From positions 1,426,001 to 1,490,000 of the forward strand of contig VBAC01000001.1 of the NCBI GenBank assembly GCA_005883305.1: DNA of 64,000 nucleotides, written 5' to 3'. The DNA comes from Alphaproteobacteria bacterium. GTDB lineage: Bacteria > Pseudomonadota > Alphaproteobacteria > Sphingomonadales > Sphingomonadaceae. Below are positions 30,192 through 38,257 of the stretch, one piece after another (position 1 is the first letter of the stretch; each line of letters opens with the position of its first letter). The notes below the pieces were generated by a model that was given only the letters and a program-made list of their open reading frames with translations, made no database searches and was not told the DNA's origin. Made by a program: the position numbers and the translations under genes.

Positions 30192-31181
30192 ATGGTGACG
30201 CACGGCCCGACGGTCATGGGGATCGATGTGGTGATGGTGGCGAGCTTCCTCGCCGCCATCGCCACCTTCTCCGTGCTCGTCGCCATCTATGCCGCCACCA
30301 CGGTTCGCGACCCGATGGCCAAGCGGGTCAAGGCACTGAACGAGCGCCGCGAGCAACTCAAGGCCGGCATCGTCGCGTCCACCACCAAGCGGCGCAAGAC
30401 GATCACCAACCGCAACGAGATGGCCGACAAGGTCCGCAACCTGCTGTCCTCGCTGAAGATGCTCCAGGAAAGCCAGGTGGTGAAGGCGCAGGCCAAGCTG
30501 ATGCAGGCCGGCGTGCGCTCGAAGGACCTCGCCTTCGTCGTCATCTTCGCCCGGATGGTGCTTCCGATCGTGTTCGGCATCGGAATCATCACGCTCGTCT
30601 ACGTCATCGATTATTTTCCGCTGTGGGGGGCGTTCAAGAAATACGGGCTCGTCGCGGGCACGCTGATCCTCGCCTACAAGGCGCCGGATTTGTGGCTGAA
30701 GAACAAGGTCCAGAAGCGGACCCACGCGATCCGCAAGGGCCTGCCGGACGCGCTCGATCTGCTCGTCATCTGCGCCGAGGCCGGCCTCACCGTCGACGCC
30801 TCCTTCGGCCGGGTCGCGCGCGAGCTCGGCAAGGCTTATCCGGAGCTCGGCGACGAGTTCGCCTTGACCTCGATCGAGCTCGGCTTCCTCACCGATCGCC
30901 GGCTCGCTTTCGAAAACCTCGCCAAGCGTATCGACCTCGATTCGGTGCGCGGCGTGGTGACGACGATGATCCAGACCGAGAAATACGGAACGCCGCTGGC
31001 CTCCGCCCTGCGCGTCCTCTCGGCCGAATTCCGCAACGAGCGCATGATGCGCGCCGAAGAGAAGGCCGCGCGGCTGCCGGCGATCATGACCGTGCCGCTG
31101 ATCCTGTTCATCCTGCCGGTCCTGTTCATCGTCATTCTCGGCCCGGCGGCCTGCTCGATCCACGACGCGCTCCTTACCTAA
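30192..31181 (+). CDS. tadC: Tad pilus inner-membrane platform protein TadC
   Basis: The second F-domain platform protein (329 aa). An N-terminal helix (VVMVASFLAAIATFSVLVAIYA) is followed by helices near residues 110-165. The T2SSF region reads GLPDALDLLVICAEAGLTVDASFGRVARELGKAYPELGDEF, then LAKRIDLDSVRGVVTTMIQTEKYGTPLASALRVLSAEFRNERMMRAEEKAARLPAIMTVPLILFILPVLFIVILGP. It starts 16 bp after tadB. A strong hairpin at 31204-31238 follows its stop and probably ends the cluster. Confidence 0.94.
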   Translation: MVTHGPTVMGIDVVMVASFLAAIATFSVLVAIYAATTVRDPMAKRVKALNERREQLKAGIVASTTKRRKTITNRNEMADKVRNLLSSLKMLQESQVVKAQAKLMQAGVRSKDLAFVVIFARMVLPIVFGIGIITLVYVIDYFPLWGAFKKYGLVAGTLILAYKAPDLWLKNKVQKRTHAIRKGLPDALDLLVICAEAGLTVDASFGRVARELGKAYPELGDEFALTSIELGFLTDRRLAFENLAKRIDLDSVRGVVTTMIQTEKYGTPLASALRVLSAEFRNERMMRAEEKAARLPAIMTVPLILFILPVLFIVILGPAACSIHDALLT

Positions 31182-31203
31182 GAAGCTCCTTCTAAGTTCG
31201 GCT

Positions 31204-31238
31204 CCGGAACAATCGCGCCTCCCGCGCGATTGTTCCGG
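31204..31238. repeat. Perfect 15-bp hairpin after tadC
   Basis: CCGGAACAATCGCGC (31204-31218) and GCGCGATTGTTCCGG (31224-31238) form a perfect stem around a CTCCC loop. There is no T-run, so it is not a classical intrinsic terminator, but it could block 3-prime exonucleases at the end of the Tad transcript or slow transcription. The next gene starts 21 bp later. Confidence 0.7.
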
Positions 31239-31258
31239 TAACGACTTGGGAGATCCGC

Positions 31259-31507
31259 ATGCTCGCTTTCACGCCGGACCAGTGGCTGATCCTGCTCCTT
31301 GCCTTCATTCTGGGGCTGATCCTCGGCATGGCTTTCCTCGCCAGCCCGAAATGGAAAGGCCGCTATCGCGACGAGGTTCGCCGCCGGCAGGCGCTCGAGG
31401 CCGAGAATGCGCAGCTCCGCCGCGACGCTTCGGAGATGGACACGCTCCGCCAGGCCGCCGCCCGCGACGAGGCGCGCCGCCGCGACGACGGCCCCGGACC
31501 GCTCTAA
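31259..31507 (+). CDS. Small membrane protein with coiled-coil tail (82 aa)
   Basis: Residues about 8-28 (WLILLLAFILGLILGMAFLA) form one membrane helix. The cytoplasmic tail is a charged coiled coil (DEVRRRQALEAENAQLRRDASEMDTLRQAAARDEARRRD). GGGAG lies before the ATG. It follows the Tad cluster on the same strand but beyond the hairpin. Its fold resembles a LapA- or YtxH-like single-span protein, though no family is assigned. Confidence 0.65.
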   Translation: MLAFTPDQWLILLLAFILGLILGMAFLASPKWKGRYRDEVRRRQALEAENAQLRRDASEMDTLRQAAARDEARRRDDGPGPL

Positions 31508-31530
31508 AATAGGGGGCTGTCCCCTATTTT
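31506..31530. terminator. Bidirectional terminator shared by the 82-aa gene and ppdK
   Basis: AAAATAGGGG (31506-31515) pairs with CCCCTATTTT (31521-31530) around a GCTGT loop. A-rich and T-rich flanks on both strands let it end transcription from either side. The two genes converge here. The ppdK stop codon (TAG on the minus strand) lies within the stem, and the other gene ends 2 bp inside the left arm. Confidence 0.75.
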
Positions 31531-34184
31531 CCGCGCAGCGCCGCCTGGGCGGCCGCGAGACGGGCGATCGGGACTCGGTAGGGCGAGGCGCTGACGTAAT
31601 CGAGGCCTGCGCTCTCGCAAAAGGCGATGCTCGAAGGATCGCCGCCATGCTCGCCGCAAATGCCGAGCTTGAGGGCGGGCCTCGCGCCCCTGCCCCGCTC
31701 CGCGGCCAGCGAAATGAGCTCGCCGACGCCCTCGACGTCGATGCTGACGAAGGGATCGCGCTCGAAAATGCCCTTTTCGACATAGGCGGGCAGGAACTTG
31801 CCCGCGTCGTCGCGGCTGAGGCCGAGCGCGGTCTGGGTAAGATCGTTGGTGCCGAAGCTGAAGAAGGCCGCTTCCTGCGCGATATCGGCGGCGCGAAGGG
31901 CGGCGCGCGGCAGCTCGATCATCGTTCCAACCAGATAGTCGACGCTTCGGCCGGTCTCTTCGAACACCGTCTTCGCTGTCCGGTCGATCAACGCACGGAC
32001 CAGCCGCAGCTCTTCGCGGGTGGCGACGAGTGGAACCATGATTTCCGGTATCGGCGGCTCGCCCTGTGCAGCCACCTCCAGCGCCGCCTCGAAGATCGCG
32101 CGCGCCTGCATCTCGTAGATTTCGGGACAGGTGATGCCGAGCCTGCAGCCGCGATGGCCGAGCATCGGGTTGGATTCGGCAAGCTCCGCCGCCCGGCGGC
32201 GCAGCGCCTCGATCCCGACGCCCGACGCGGCCGCCACCTCCGCGAACTCCTCTTCGCCGTGTGGCAGGAATTCGTGAAGCGGCGGATCGAGCAGGCGGAT
32301 GGTGACCGGAAGGCCGGCCATCACGCGGAAAATCTCGACGAAATCCCCGCGCTGGGCCGGGAGCAGCTTATCTAGCGCGATCCGGCGGGCGCCCTCGTCC
32401 GCGGCGAGGATCATCTGCCGTACTTTGGCGATCCGCTCGGCCTCGAAGAACATGTGCTCGGTGCGGCAAAGGCCGATTCCCTCCGCTCCGAACTCCCGGG
32501 CGGTTCGGCAGTCGAGCGGAGTCTCCGCATTGGCCCGAACGCCGAGCCGGCGCTTGGCATCGGCCCATTGCATCAGGATTCCGAAATCGCCGACAAGCTC
32601 GGGCTGCACGGTCGGCACCTCCCCGAGCATCACCTCGCCGCTCGAACCGTCGAGGGTGATCAGATCGCCCTCCTTTATCTCGTGCGTGCCGACGCGCATC
32701 AGCCGCGCCCGGTAATCGATGGTCAAACCACCCGCGCCCGACACGCAGGGCCGGCCCATACCGCGGGCCACGACCGCGGCGTGGCTGGTCATTCCACCCC
32801 GCGCGGTGAGGATGCCTTCCGCGGCGTGCATCCCGTGGATATCCTCGGGGCTGGTCTCGACCCGCACGAGGATGGTCTTCTCTCCGTCCGCAGCCCATTT
32901 CTCGGCCGTGTCGGCGTCGAAAACCGCCTTGCCGCAGGCGGCCCCGGGCGAGGCCGGAAGCCCCTTGGCGATCACGCTTCGCGGGGCCGCGGGATCGAGC
33001 GTCGGGTGGAGCAGCTGGTCGAGAGCGGCCGGATCGATCCGAAGCACCGCCTCCTCCTCGGTGATCAGCCCCTCGCGCGCCATTTCCACGGCGATGGCGA
33101 GCGCCGCCTTGGCGGTGCGCTTGCCCGAGCGGGTCTGAAGCATCCACAGGGTGCCGCGCTCGACGGTGAACTCGATGTCCTGCATGTCGCGATAGTGGCG
33201 CTCGAGCAGGTCGAAGACGCGCGCCAGCTCGGCGAACACCTCGGGCATCGTTTCTTCCATCGACGGCGCCTTCGCGCCGGCTTTGTCGCGCGCCGCGCGG
33301 GTCAGATATTGCGGCGTGCGGATTCCGGCGACGACGTCCTCACCCTGGGCGTTGATCAGATATTCGCCGTAATAAGCGCGCTCGCCGGTGGAAGGGTCGC
33401 GGGTGAAGGCGACGCCGGTGGCCGAGGTCTCGCCCATATTGCCGAACACCATCGCCTGGACGTTGACCGCGGTGCCCCAATCGCCCGGGATGTTGTTGAG
33501 CCGGCGGTAGGTCTTCGCCCGGTCCGACTGCCACGAGCCGAACACCGCCCCGATCGCGCCCCACAGTTGCTCCTGCGGATCTTCGGGAAAGGGCGCGCCG
33601 AGCTCCTCCTCGACAAGCTCCTTGTAGCGCGCCGTCAGCCGCCGCCAATCGCCGGCCTCCAGCTCCGTGTCGAGATGGACGCCCTTGTCCTCCTTGGCGA
33701 TCTCGAGCGCCTCCTCGAACAGATCGTGGCGAAGGCCCAGCACGACATTGGCGTACATGTGGACGAAGCGGCGGTAGCTGTCCCAGGCGAAGCGCGCATC
33801 GCCCGAGCCGTTGGCGAGGCCCTCGACCGTCGCGTCGTTGAGGCCGAGATTGAGGACGGTGTCCATCATCCCCGGCATCGAGACCCGCGCGCCGGACCGA
33901 ACCGAGACGAGGAGGGGATCGGCAGGATCGCCGAAGCGGCGCCCGGTCACCTGCTCGATATGGGCGATCCCCTCGGCGACTTCAGCGGCGAGCGTGTCGC
34001 GAAAGCTGTCGCCCTTCTCGTAATAAAGCGCGCAGGCCGGAGTCGCGATGGTGAAGCCGGGCGGCACCGGAAGCCCGATCGAGGCCATCTCGGCCAGATT
34101 CGCGCCCTTGCCGCCGAGCAGCTCCTTGTTGCCCGCCTCCCCGTCCGTGACGCCGCCGCCAAAGCGGTAGACCGCGCGGGCCAT
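31524..34184 (-). CDS. ppdK: Pyruvate, phosphate dikinase
   Basis: PPDK interconverts pyruvate, ATP and phosphate with phosphoenolpyruvate, AMP and pyrophosphate, and supports gluconeogenesis. The 886-aa protein is full length. The N-terminal ATP-grasp part has LLGGKGANLAEMASIGLPVPPGFTI, VSVRSGARVSMPGMMDTVLNLG and FGNMGETSATGVAFTRDPSTGE. The phospho-His domain has GGMTSHAAVVARGMGRPCVSG. The PEP-binding TIM barrel has GIGLCRTEHMFF, LRRRAAELAESNPMLGHRGCRLG, FFSFGTNDLTQTALGLSRDD and GICGEHGGDPSSI with the catalytic Cys. Its ATG overlaps the glyS stop (TAATG), so they are co-transcribed. Confidence 0.97.
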   Translation of the reverse strand: MARAVYRFGGGVTDGEAGNKELLGGKGANLAEMASIGLPVPPGFTIATPACALYYEKGDSFRDTLAAEVAEGIAHIEQVTGRRFGDPADPLLVSVRSGARVSMPGMMDTVLNLGLNDATVEGLANGSGDARFAWDSYRRFVHMYANVVLGLRHDLFEEALEIAKEDKGVHLDTELEAGDWRRLTARYKELVEEELGAPFPEDPQEQLWGAIGAVFGSWQSDRAKTYRRLNNIPGDWGTAVNVQAMVFGNMGETSATGVAFTRDPSTGERAYYGEYLINAQGEDVVAGIRTPQYLTRAARDKAGAKAPSMEETMPEVFAELARVFDLLERHYRDMQDIEFTVERGTLWMLQTRSGKRTAKAALAIAVEMAREGLITEEEAVLRIDPAALDQLLHPTLDPAAPRSVIAKGLPASPGAACGKAVFDADTAEKWAADGEKTILVRVETSPEDIHGMHAAEGILTARGGMTSHAAVVARGMGRPCVSGAGGLTIDYRARLMRVGTHEIKEGDLITLDGSSGEVMLGEVPTVQPELVGDFGILMQWADAKRRLGVRANAETPLDCRTAREFGAEGIGLCRTEHMFFEAERIAKVRQMILAADEGARRIALDKLLPAQRGDFVEIFRVMAGLPVTIRLLDPPLHEFLPHGEEEFAEVAAASGVGIEALRRRAAELAESNPMLGHRGCRLGITCPEIYEMQARAIFEAALEVAAQGEPPIPEIMVPLVATREELRLVRALIDRTAKTVFEETGRSVDYLVGTMIELPRAALRAADIAQEAAFFSFGTNDLTQTALGLSRDDAGKFLPAYVEKGIFERDPFVSIDVEGVGELISLAAERGRGARPALKLGICGEHGGDPSSIAFCESAGLDYVSASPYRVPIARLAAAQAALRGK

Positions 34185-36403
34185 TATCCCTCGATCCTGG
34201 AGAAATCCGCAACGCGGTGAACGGCGTCGCGGACTCGCGCCAGCAGGCCGAGCCGGGCTTCGCGCTTGACCGAATCCGGATCGTTGACGGTGACCTTCTC
34301 GAAGAAGGCGTCGACCGGCCCGCGAAGCCCGGCCAGGGCCTTCATCGCCCGCTCATAATCCTCCTCCGCGACCGAGCTCGCGACGCGCGGCTCCGCGGCG
34401 TCGAGCGCCTCGTCCAATTCCGACTCCTCGATCTCCGGCGCGTAGGACGGCGGCCGAGTCACGCCGCTGCCGGTCCACCCCTCCTTCTTGAGAATGTTGG
34501 TGGCGCGCTTGTAGCCGGCGAGAAGGTTCACGCCCTCGGGCGTCTCAACGAAGGTCTGCAGCGCCTTCACCCGCGCGAGCAGGCGCACGAGATCGTCCTC
34601 CCCGCCGAGCGCGAAGACCGCGTCGATCAGGTCGTGGCGCACTCCCGCCTCGCGCTGCTGGACTTTGAGCCGGTCGCCGAGGAACTCGAGGATCGCCTCC
34701 TCGATGCCCTTGACCTCGTCGATGATCCTGCCGCGCTCGATATTGGGCGTGAGATCCGATTTCCAGCGGACCAGGACCCGCTCGCCGTGCCGGTAGGTAA
34801 AGCTGCCGACCTCGGCGGTGATCTCATGTTCGTGATCGCCGGTATCGAGCAGGTCCGGGAAGCTCACCGAGCGGATCGCACCGAGCCGCGAGACGGCGTT
34901 CAGCACCGCCGCCTGGACCAGCACATCGGACAGCGGCAGCCGCAGGCCGTTGCGGGTCAGGATCTGGAGGAAGCCAAGGGCCGCGCGGCGCAGCGCGAAC
35001 GGATCGCGCGATCCGGTCGGCTTCTCGCCGATCGAGAAGAAGGCGACGAGCGTGTCGAGCTTGTCGGCGATGTTGACCGCGACCGTGACCGGATCGGTCG
35101 GCGCCTCGTCCCCCTGCCCTGTAGGCCGGTAATGATCGCGGATCGCATTGGCGACCGCGTCGCTCTGGCCCTGGGCGCGGGCATAATAGCCGCCGATCAC
35201 GCCCTGAAGCTCTGGGAACTCGCCGACCATCTCGGTGACGAGATCGGCCTTGGCGAGCCGGGCGGCGGTCTTCACGTCCTCCATGTCCGCGCGGATCAGC
35301 CGCTCCTGGACCAGCCATTCGGCAAGCTTGGCGACTCGCTCGACCTTGTCGGCCGTCGTGCCGAGCTTCTCGTGGAAGACGATCTGGTCGAGCTTCTTGG
35401 CCTGCTCAGGCAACGGGACCTTGAGGTCCTGGTCCCAGAAGAAGCGGGCATCGCTGAGGCGGGCGGCGAGCACCTTCTCGTTGCCGGCGACGACGGCGTT
35501 GGGATCGCTGGATGCGATGTTGGCGATGCAGACAAAGCGGTTGGAGAGCGCGCCATCCTCGCTTTGGCAGGCGAAATATTTCTGGTTCACCCGCATCGTT
35601 AGCCGGATCAGCTCGGGCGGAAGCGCGAGGAAGGCCTCGTCGAAGCTGCCCTTCAGCGGCACCGGCCATTCCGTGAGCCCGGCATTTTCCGCCACCAGCC
35701 CCTCGTCCGGGATCGTCTTGGTCTTGCGCTGGAGCTTGTTCGATTCCTTGCGGATGATCGCCTTGCGCTCCTCGGAATCGACGATCACGTGGCACGCGCG
35801 CAGCTTCTCCGCATAATCGTGAGCGCCGCCGATGGTGATCGGCCCCGGATGGTGGAAGCGGTGGCCGACAGTGGCGGCGCCGGAGCGGATCCCGGCAATC
35901 TCGAACTCGACCACCTGCTCCCCGAGTAGCGCGACGATTCCCTGAAGCGGCCGCACCCACCGCGGGCTCTCGGTCGAAGCCGAAGCCTCGCCCCAGCGCA
36001 TCGATTTGGGCCAGGGAAAGGTCTGGATCAACTCCGGAATTATCTCCGCCAATACATCGCCCGTGGGCTGACCGGGCTTTTCGACGACGGCGAACCAGAC
36101 ACCAGCCCGATCCTCTAACTGTTCCTTCGCCAGGCCCGTACTGCGCAGGAAGCCATCGAACGCTTGCTGGGGCGCAGACGTGCGCGGGCCTCGAATTTCG
36201 GTCACTCCAGAGGATGTTTCTTGCGGCAAATCTCGAACAATCACTGCGAGGCGTCGTGGAGTGACGAAATGCTGGACAGCTAGGCCATGGAAGCCGAAAT
36301 CGCCCAGTCGGTCGCTCAATCTGCGCGAAAGCTCGTCACCAGCCTTCTCCTGCATCCGCGCCGGGATTTCTTCGGACAGAAGCTCGAGCAGGAAATCAGC
36401 CAC
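34184..36403 (-). CDS. glyS: Glycyl-tRNA synthetase beta subunit
   Basis: With GlyQ this forms the alpha2-beta2 bacterial glycyl-tRNA synthetase; the beta chain binds tRNA. The 739-aa sequence begins MADFLLELLSEEIPARMQ and contains FHGLAVQHFVTPRRLAVIVRDLP, FPWPKSMRWG..RWVRPLQGIVALLG, LTEWPVPLKGSFDEAFLALPPELIRLTMRVNQKYFAC and LSDARFFWDQDLKVPL. It also has the HD-like region TDPVTVAVNIADKLDTLVAFFSIGEKPTGSRDPFALRRAALG, plus a C-terminal anticodon-binding part. ppdK overlaps its stop. A GTCAT hairpin and a tRNA-like fragment separate it from glyQ. Confidence 0.97.
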   Translation of the reverse strand: MADFLLELLSEEIPARMQEKAGDELSRRLSDRLGDFGFHGLAVQHFVTPRRLAVIVRDLPQETSSGVTEIRGPRTSAPQQAFDGFLRSTGLAKEQLEDRAGVWFAVVEKPGQPTGDVLAEIIPELIQTFPWPKSMRWGEASASTESPRWVRPLQGIVALLGEQVVEFEIAGIRSGAATVGHRFHHPGPITIGGAHDYAEKLRACHVIVDSEERKAIIRKESNKLQRKTKTIPDEGLVAENAGLTEWPVPLKGSFDEAFLALPPELIRLTMRVNQKYFACQSEDGALSNRFVCIANIASSDPNAVVAGNEKVLAARLSDARFFWDQDLKVPLPEQAKKLDQIVFHEKLGTTADKVERVAKLAEWLVQERLIRADMEDVKTAARLAKADLVTEMVGEFPELQGVIGGYYARAQGQSDAVANAIRDHYRPTGQGDEAPTDPVTVAVNIADKLDTLVAFFSIGEKPTGSRDPFALRRAALGFLQILTRNGLRLPLSDVLVQAAVLNAVSRLGAIRSVSFPDLLDTGDHEHEITAEVGSFTYRHGERVLVRWKSDLTPNIERGRIIDEVKGIEEAILEFLGDRLKVQQREAGVRHDLIDAVFALGGEDDLVRLLARVKALQTFVETPEGVNLLAGYKRATNILKKEGWTGSGVTRPPSYAPEIEESELDEALDAAEPRVASSVAEEDYERAMKALAGLRGPVDAFFEKVTVNDPDSVKREARLGLLARVRDAVHRVADFSRIEG

Positions 36404-36408
36404 GATCC

Positions 36409-36490
36409 GTCATTCCAGCGAAAGCTGGAATCCCCCTTCCTTTTCCGACCGCCGCGAAGGCAGTGAGATCCCAGCTTTCGCTGGGATGAC
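36409..36490. repeat. GTCATTCCAGCGAAAGCTGGAAT..GGGATGAC hairpin repeat
   Basis: GTCATTCCAGCGAAAGCTGG at the left and CCCAGCTTTCGCTGGGATGA plus C at the right are each hairpins and pair with each other. It lies 6 bp upstream of the glyS ATG (minus strand), in the glyQ-glyS spacer. It is one copy of the dispersed family. Confidence 0.85.
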
Positions 36491-36523
36491 GATGTGGTTC
36501 CCCGGGCCGGAATCGAACCCGCG
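36491..36523 (-). other. 3-prime tRNA-like fragment beside the glyQ stop codon
   Basis: On the minus strand, just after the glyQ TGA, the sequence GCGGGTTCGATTCCGGCCC is followed by GGGGAACCA. This looks like a T-arm (TTCGATTC loop) plus acceptor end and ACCA of a tRNA or tmRNA. The upstream part is glyQ coding sequence and does not form the rest of a tRNA, so this is not a functional tRNA gene. It may be an attachment-site remnant from an integration event, or chance. Confidence 0.35.
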
Positions 36524-37396
36524 TCACGCCGCCCACCCGTTCTTCTCCATCCAGGCCTGGCAGGCGCCCTTCGCCAGCTCCCTCACCCGGCCGATATAGG
36601 CCGCGCGCTCGGCGACGGAGATGACGCCGCGGGCCTGTAGGGTGTTGAAGATGTGGCTCGCCTTGATCGCCTGATCGTAGGCGGGGAGCGGCAGCTTCGC
36701 CTCGATGCAGCGGCGGCATTCCTCGGCCGCGTGGGTGAAGCGCAGGAACAGGCTGTCGGTGTCCGCCACCTCGAAATTATAGGCGCTGAACTCGACCTCG
36801 TTCTCGTGGAACACCTGGCCGTAGGTGACGCCTTCATCGTTGAAGGCGAGATCGTAGACGCTGTCGACGCCCTGAATGTACATGGCCAGCCGCTCGAGCC
36901 CGTAGGTCAGCTCGCCCGCGACCGGCTTGCAATCGAACCCGCCGACCTGCTGGAAATAGGTGAACTGGGTCACTTCCATGCCGTCACACCAGACCTCCCA
37001 GCCGAGACCCCAGGCGCCCAGCGTCGGGCTCTCCCAATCGTCCTCGACGAAGCGGATGTCGTGCTTCAGCGGATCGACGCCGATCGCCGCGAGGCTGCCG
37101 AGATAGAGAGCCTGGAGGTCCGGCGGACTCGGCTTCAGGATTACCTGATATTGATAATAATGCTGAAGCCGGTTCGGGTTCTCCCCGAAGCGCCCGTCCG
37201 TCGGCCGGCGCGAAGGCTGGACATAAGCCGCCTTCCACGGCTCGGGGCCGAGCGCGCGCAAGGTCGTGGCGGGGTGGAAGGTGCCCGCGCCCATTTCGAC
37301 GTCATAGGGTTGAAGGATGAGGCATCCCTGCCGGCTCCAATAATCGTGGAGCGTCAGGATCAGTCGCTGAAAGCTGAGCGGCTGGTCGGCGGCCAC
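36524..37396 (-). CDS. glyQ: Glycyl-tRNA synthetase alpha subunit
   Basis: The catalytic chain of the tetrameric bacterial enzyme (290 aa). It begins [49 protein letters not shown] and carries [80 protein letters not shown] and [22 protein letters not shown]. These match class II synthetase motifs of the family. ATG at 37396. It sits upstream of glyS in one direction and is separated from it by repeat sequence. Confidence 0.97.
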   Translation of the reverse strand: MAADQPLSFQRLILTLHDYWSRQGCLILQPYDVEMGAGTFHPATTLRALGPEPWKAAYVQPSRRPTDGRFGENPNRLQHYYQYQVILKPSPPDLQALYLGSLAAIGVDPLKHDIRFVEDDWESPTLGAWGLGWEVWCDGMEVTQFTYFQQVGGFDCKPVAGELTYGLERLAMYIQGVDSVYDLAFNDEGVTYGQVFHENEVEFSAYNFEVADTDSLFLRFTHAAEECRRCIEAKLPLPAYDQAIKASHIFNTLQARGVISVAERAAYIGRVRELAKGACQAWMEKNGWAA

Positions 37397-37518
37397 AATG
37401 ATTCCTTCGCGGGTGCGGTATCTGGCGGTCGGCTTTGGCGCATGGCGCCCGCGCGGTCAAACCGGCACAGACCAAAAACTCGAGAGAAGGCACCGCAAAG
37501 TGCGCGGGGAAGGCACGT

Positions 37519-37560
37519 TTCGCTGACACATTGTCAGGTGATCTTGACAATGTCAGCGAA
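37519..37560. promoter_or_regulatory. Operator-like palindrome upstream of the membrane protein/XRE pair
   Basis: TTCGCTGACA (37519-37528) is mirrored exactly by TGTCAGCGAA (37551-37560). Inside are two smaller palindromes, TGACA-CAT-TGTCA and TGACA-A-TGTCA. The second includes TTGACA, which could serve as a -35 box for the plus-strand genes. The element lies 44 bp before the 128-aa membrane-protein gene. It is a good candidate for autoregulation by the XRE protein of the same operon. Confidence 0.5.
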
Positions 37561-37603
37561 TCGCGACATTTAGTCAGCATAACATTACACGAGGCATCGA
37601 CAT

Positions 37604-37990
37604 ATGAAACGCGAGAAGCGCTCTTCGATCTACATGACGGCCGCTCACATGGGGGCCATCGGCACTCCCCTGCTCCTTGCCGCCCTCTTCCTTCACTGGC
37701 CCGACTTCGTGCACGGATTCTCGATCGGCCTTCTGGTCGTGAGCCTCTCCCTGCTTCTGTGGCGGCGGCTACGGGACGAATATATCGAGCAATTGTGGAA
37801 TGCCGGAACGTCCTGGGCCTTCGCGGCCATCGTGCTGTGCTTCCTGTTCCTGCCATTTTATCAGGAAATGACCGCAGGGGGCCCTCCGCTTGCCCCCCAG
37901 ACCCTCTTTCCGCCGGACTGGGCGGGCATCGCCGCGATCACCGCCTTCTTCGTCGGCTTCCACATCAAATGGCTTCGGAGCCGGGCATGA
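37604..37990 (+). CDS. Four-TM membrane protein paired with an XRE regulator (128 aa)
   Basis: The sequence MKREKRSSIYMTAAHMGAIG is followed by hydrophobic helices at about residues 18-32, 37-52, 70-87 and 103-122, with a conserved-looking polar segment WRRLRDEYIEQLWNAGTSWAF between helices 2 and 3. Its stop overlaps the ATG of the XRE gene (ATGA). Membrane protein plus small XRE regulator pairs of this kind are common, and the D-E-Y-x-x-Q motif recurs in them. Their role is unclear. A palindromic operator lies upstream. Confidence 0.7.
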   Translation: MKREKRSSIYMTAAHMGAIGTPLLLAALFLHWPDFVHGFSIGLLVVSLSLLLWRRLRDEYIEQLWNAGTSWAFAAIVLCFLFLPFYQEMTAGGPPLAPQTLFPPDWAGIAAITAFFVGFHIKWLRSRA

Positions 37991-38202
37991 ACAATCGGCT
38001 CAAGGTGCTCCGCGCCGAGAGGAACTGGAGCCAGGCCGATCTGGCCGAGCGGCTCGACGTCTCGCGCCAGGCGGTGAACGCGATCGAGACCGGCAAGCAC
38101 GATCCGTCCCTGCCGCTGGCCTTCCGCATCGCGCGGCTATTCGGCCAGCGGATCGAGGAGATTTTCGATGACGGCACTCCGCGCGAGGCATGGCGGGTCT
38201 AA
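37987..38202 (+). CDS. XRE-family helix-turn-helix regulator (71 aa)
   Basis: A minimal HTH_3 protein: MNNRLKVLRAERNWSQADLA, then ERLDVSRQAVNAIETGKHDPSLPLAFRIARLFGQRIEEIF. It is related to the YozG-type regulators. The ATG overlaps the stop of the membrane protein gene, so the two are translated together. It probably binds the palindrome upstream of its operon (37519-37560). It has no effector domain, so the membrane partner may control it. Confidence 0.9.
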   Translation: MNNRLKVLRAERNWSQADLAERLDVSRQAVNAIETGKHDPSLPLAFRIARLFGQRIEEIFDDGTPREAWRV

Positions 38203-38257
38203 CCTCGCCTTTCCTCCCCTTTGTGCTAAAGCCCCGAACCGAATGGAGAAGTTGACG

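Noticed and set aside
31204-31238. An intrinsic terminator at the end of the Tad cluster
   Set aside because: The stem is strong but there is no T-run on either strand, so I list it as a hairpin and not as a proven terminator.
36491-36523. A complete tRNA gene beside glyQ
   Set aside because: Only the T-arm and acceptor-like end are present; the upstream sequence is glyQ coding sequence and forms no D- or anticodon arm.
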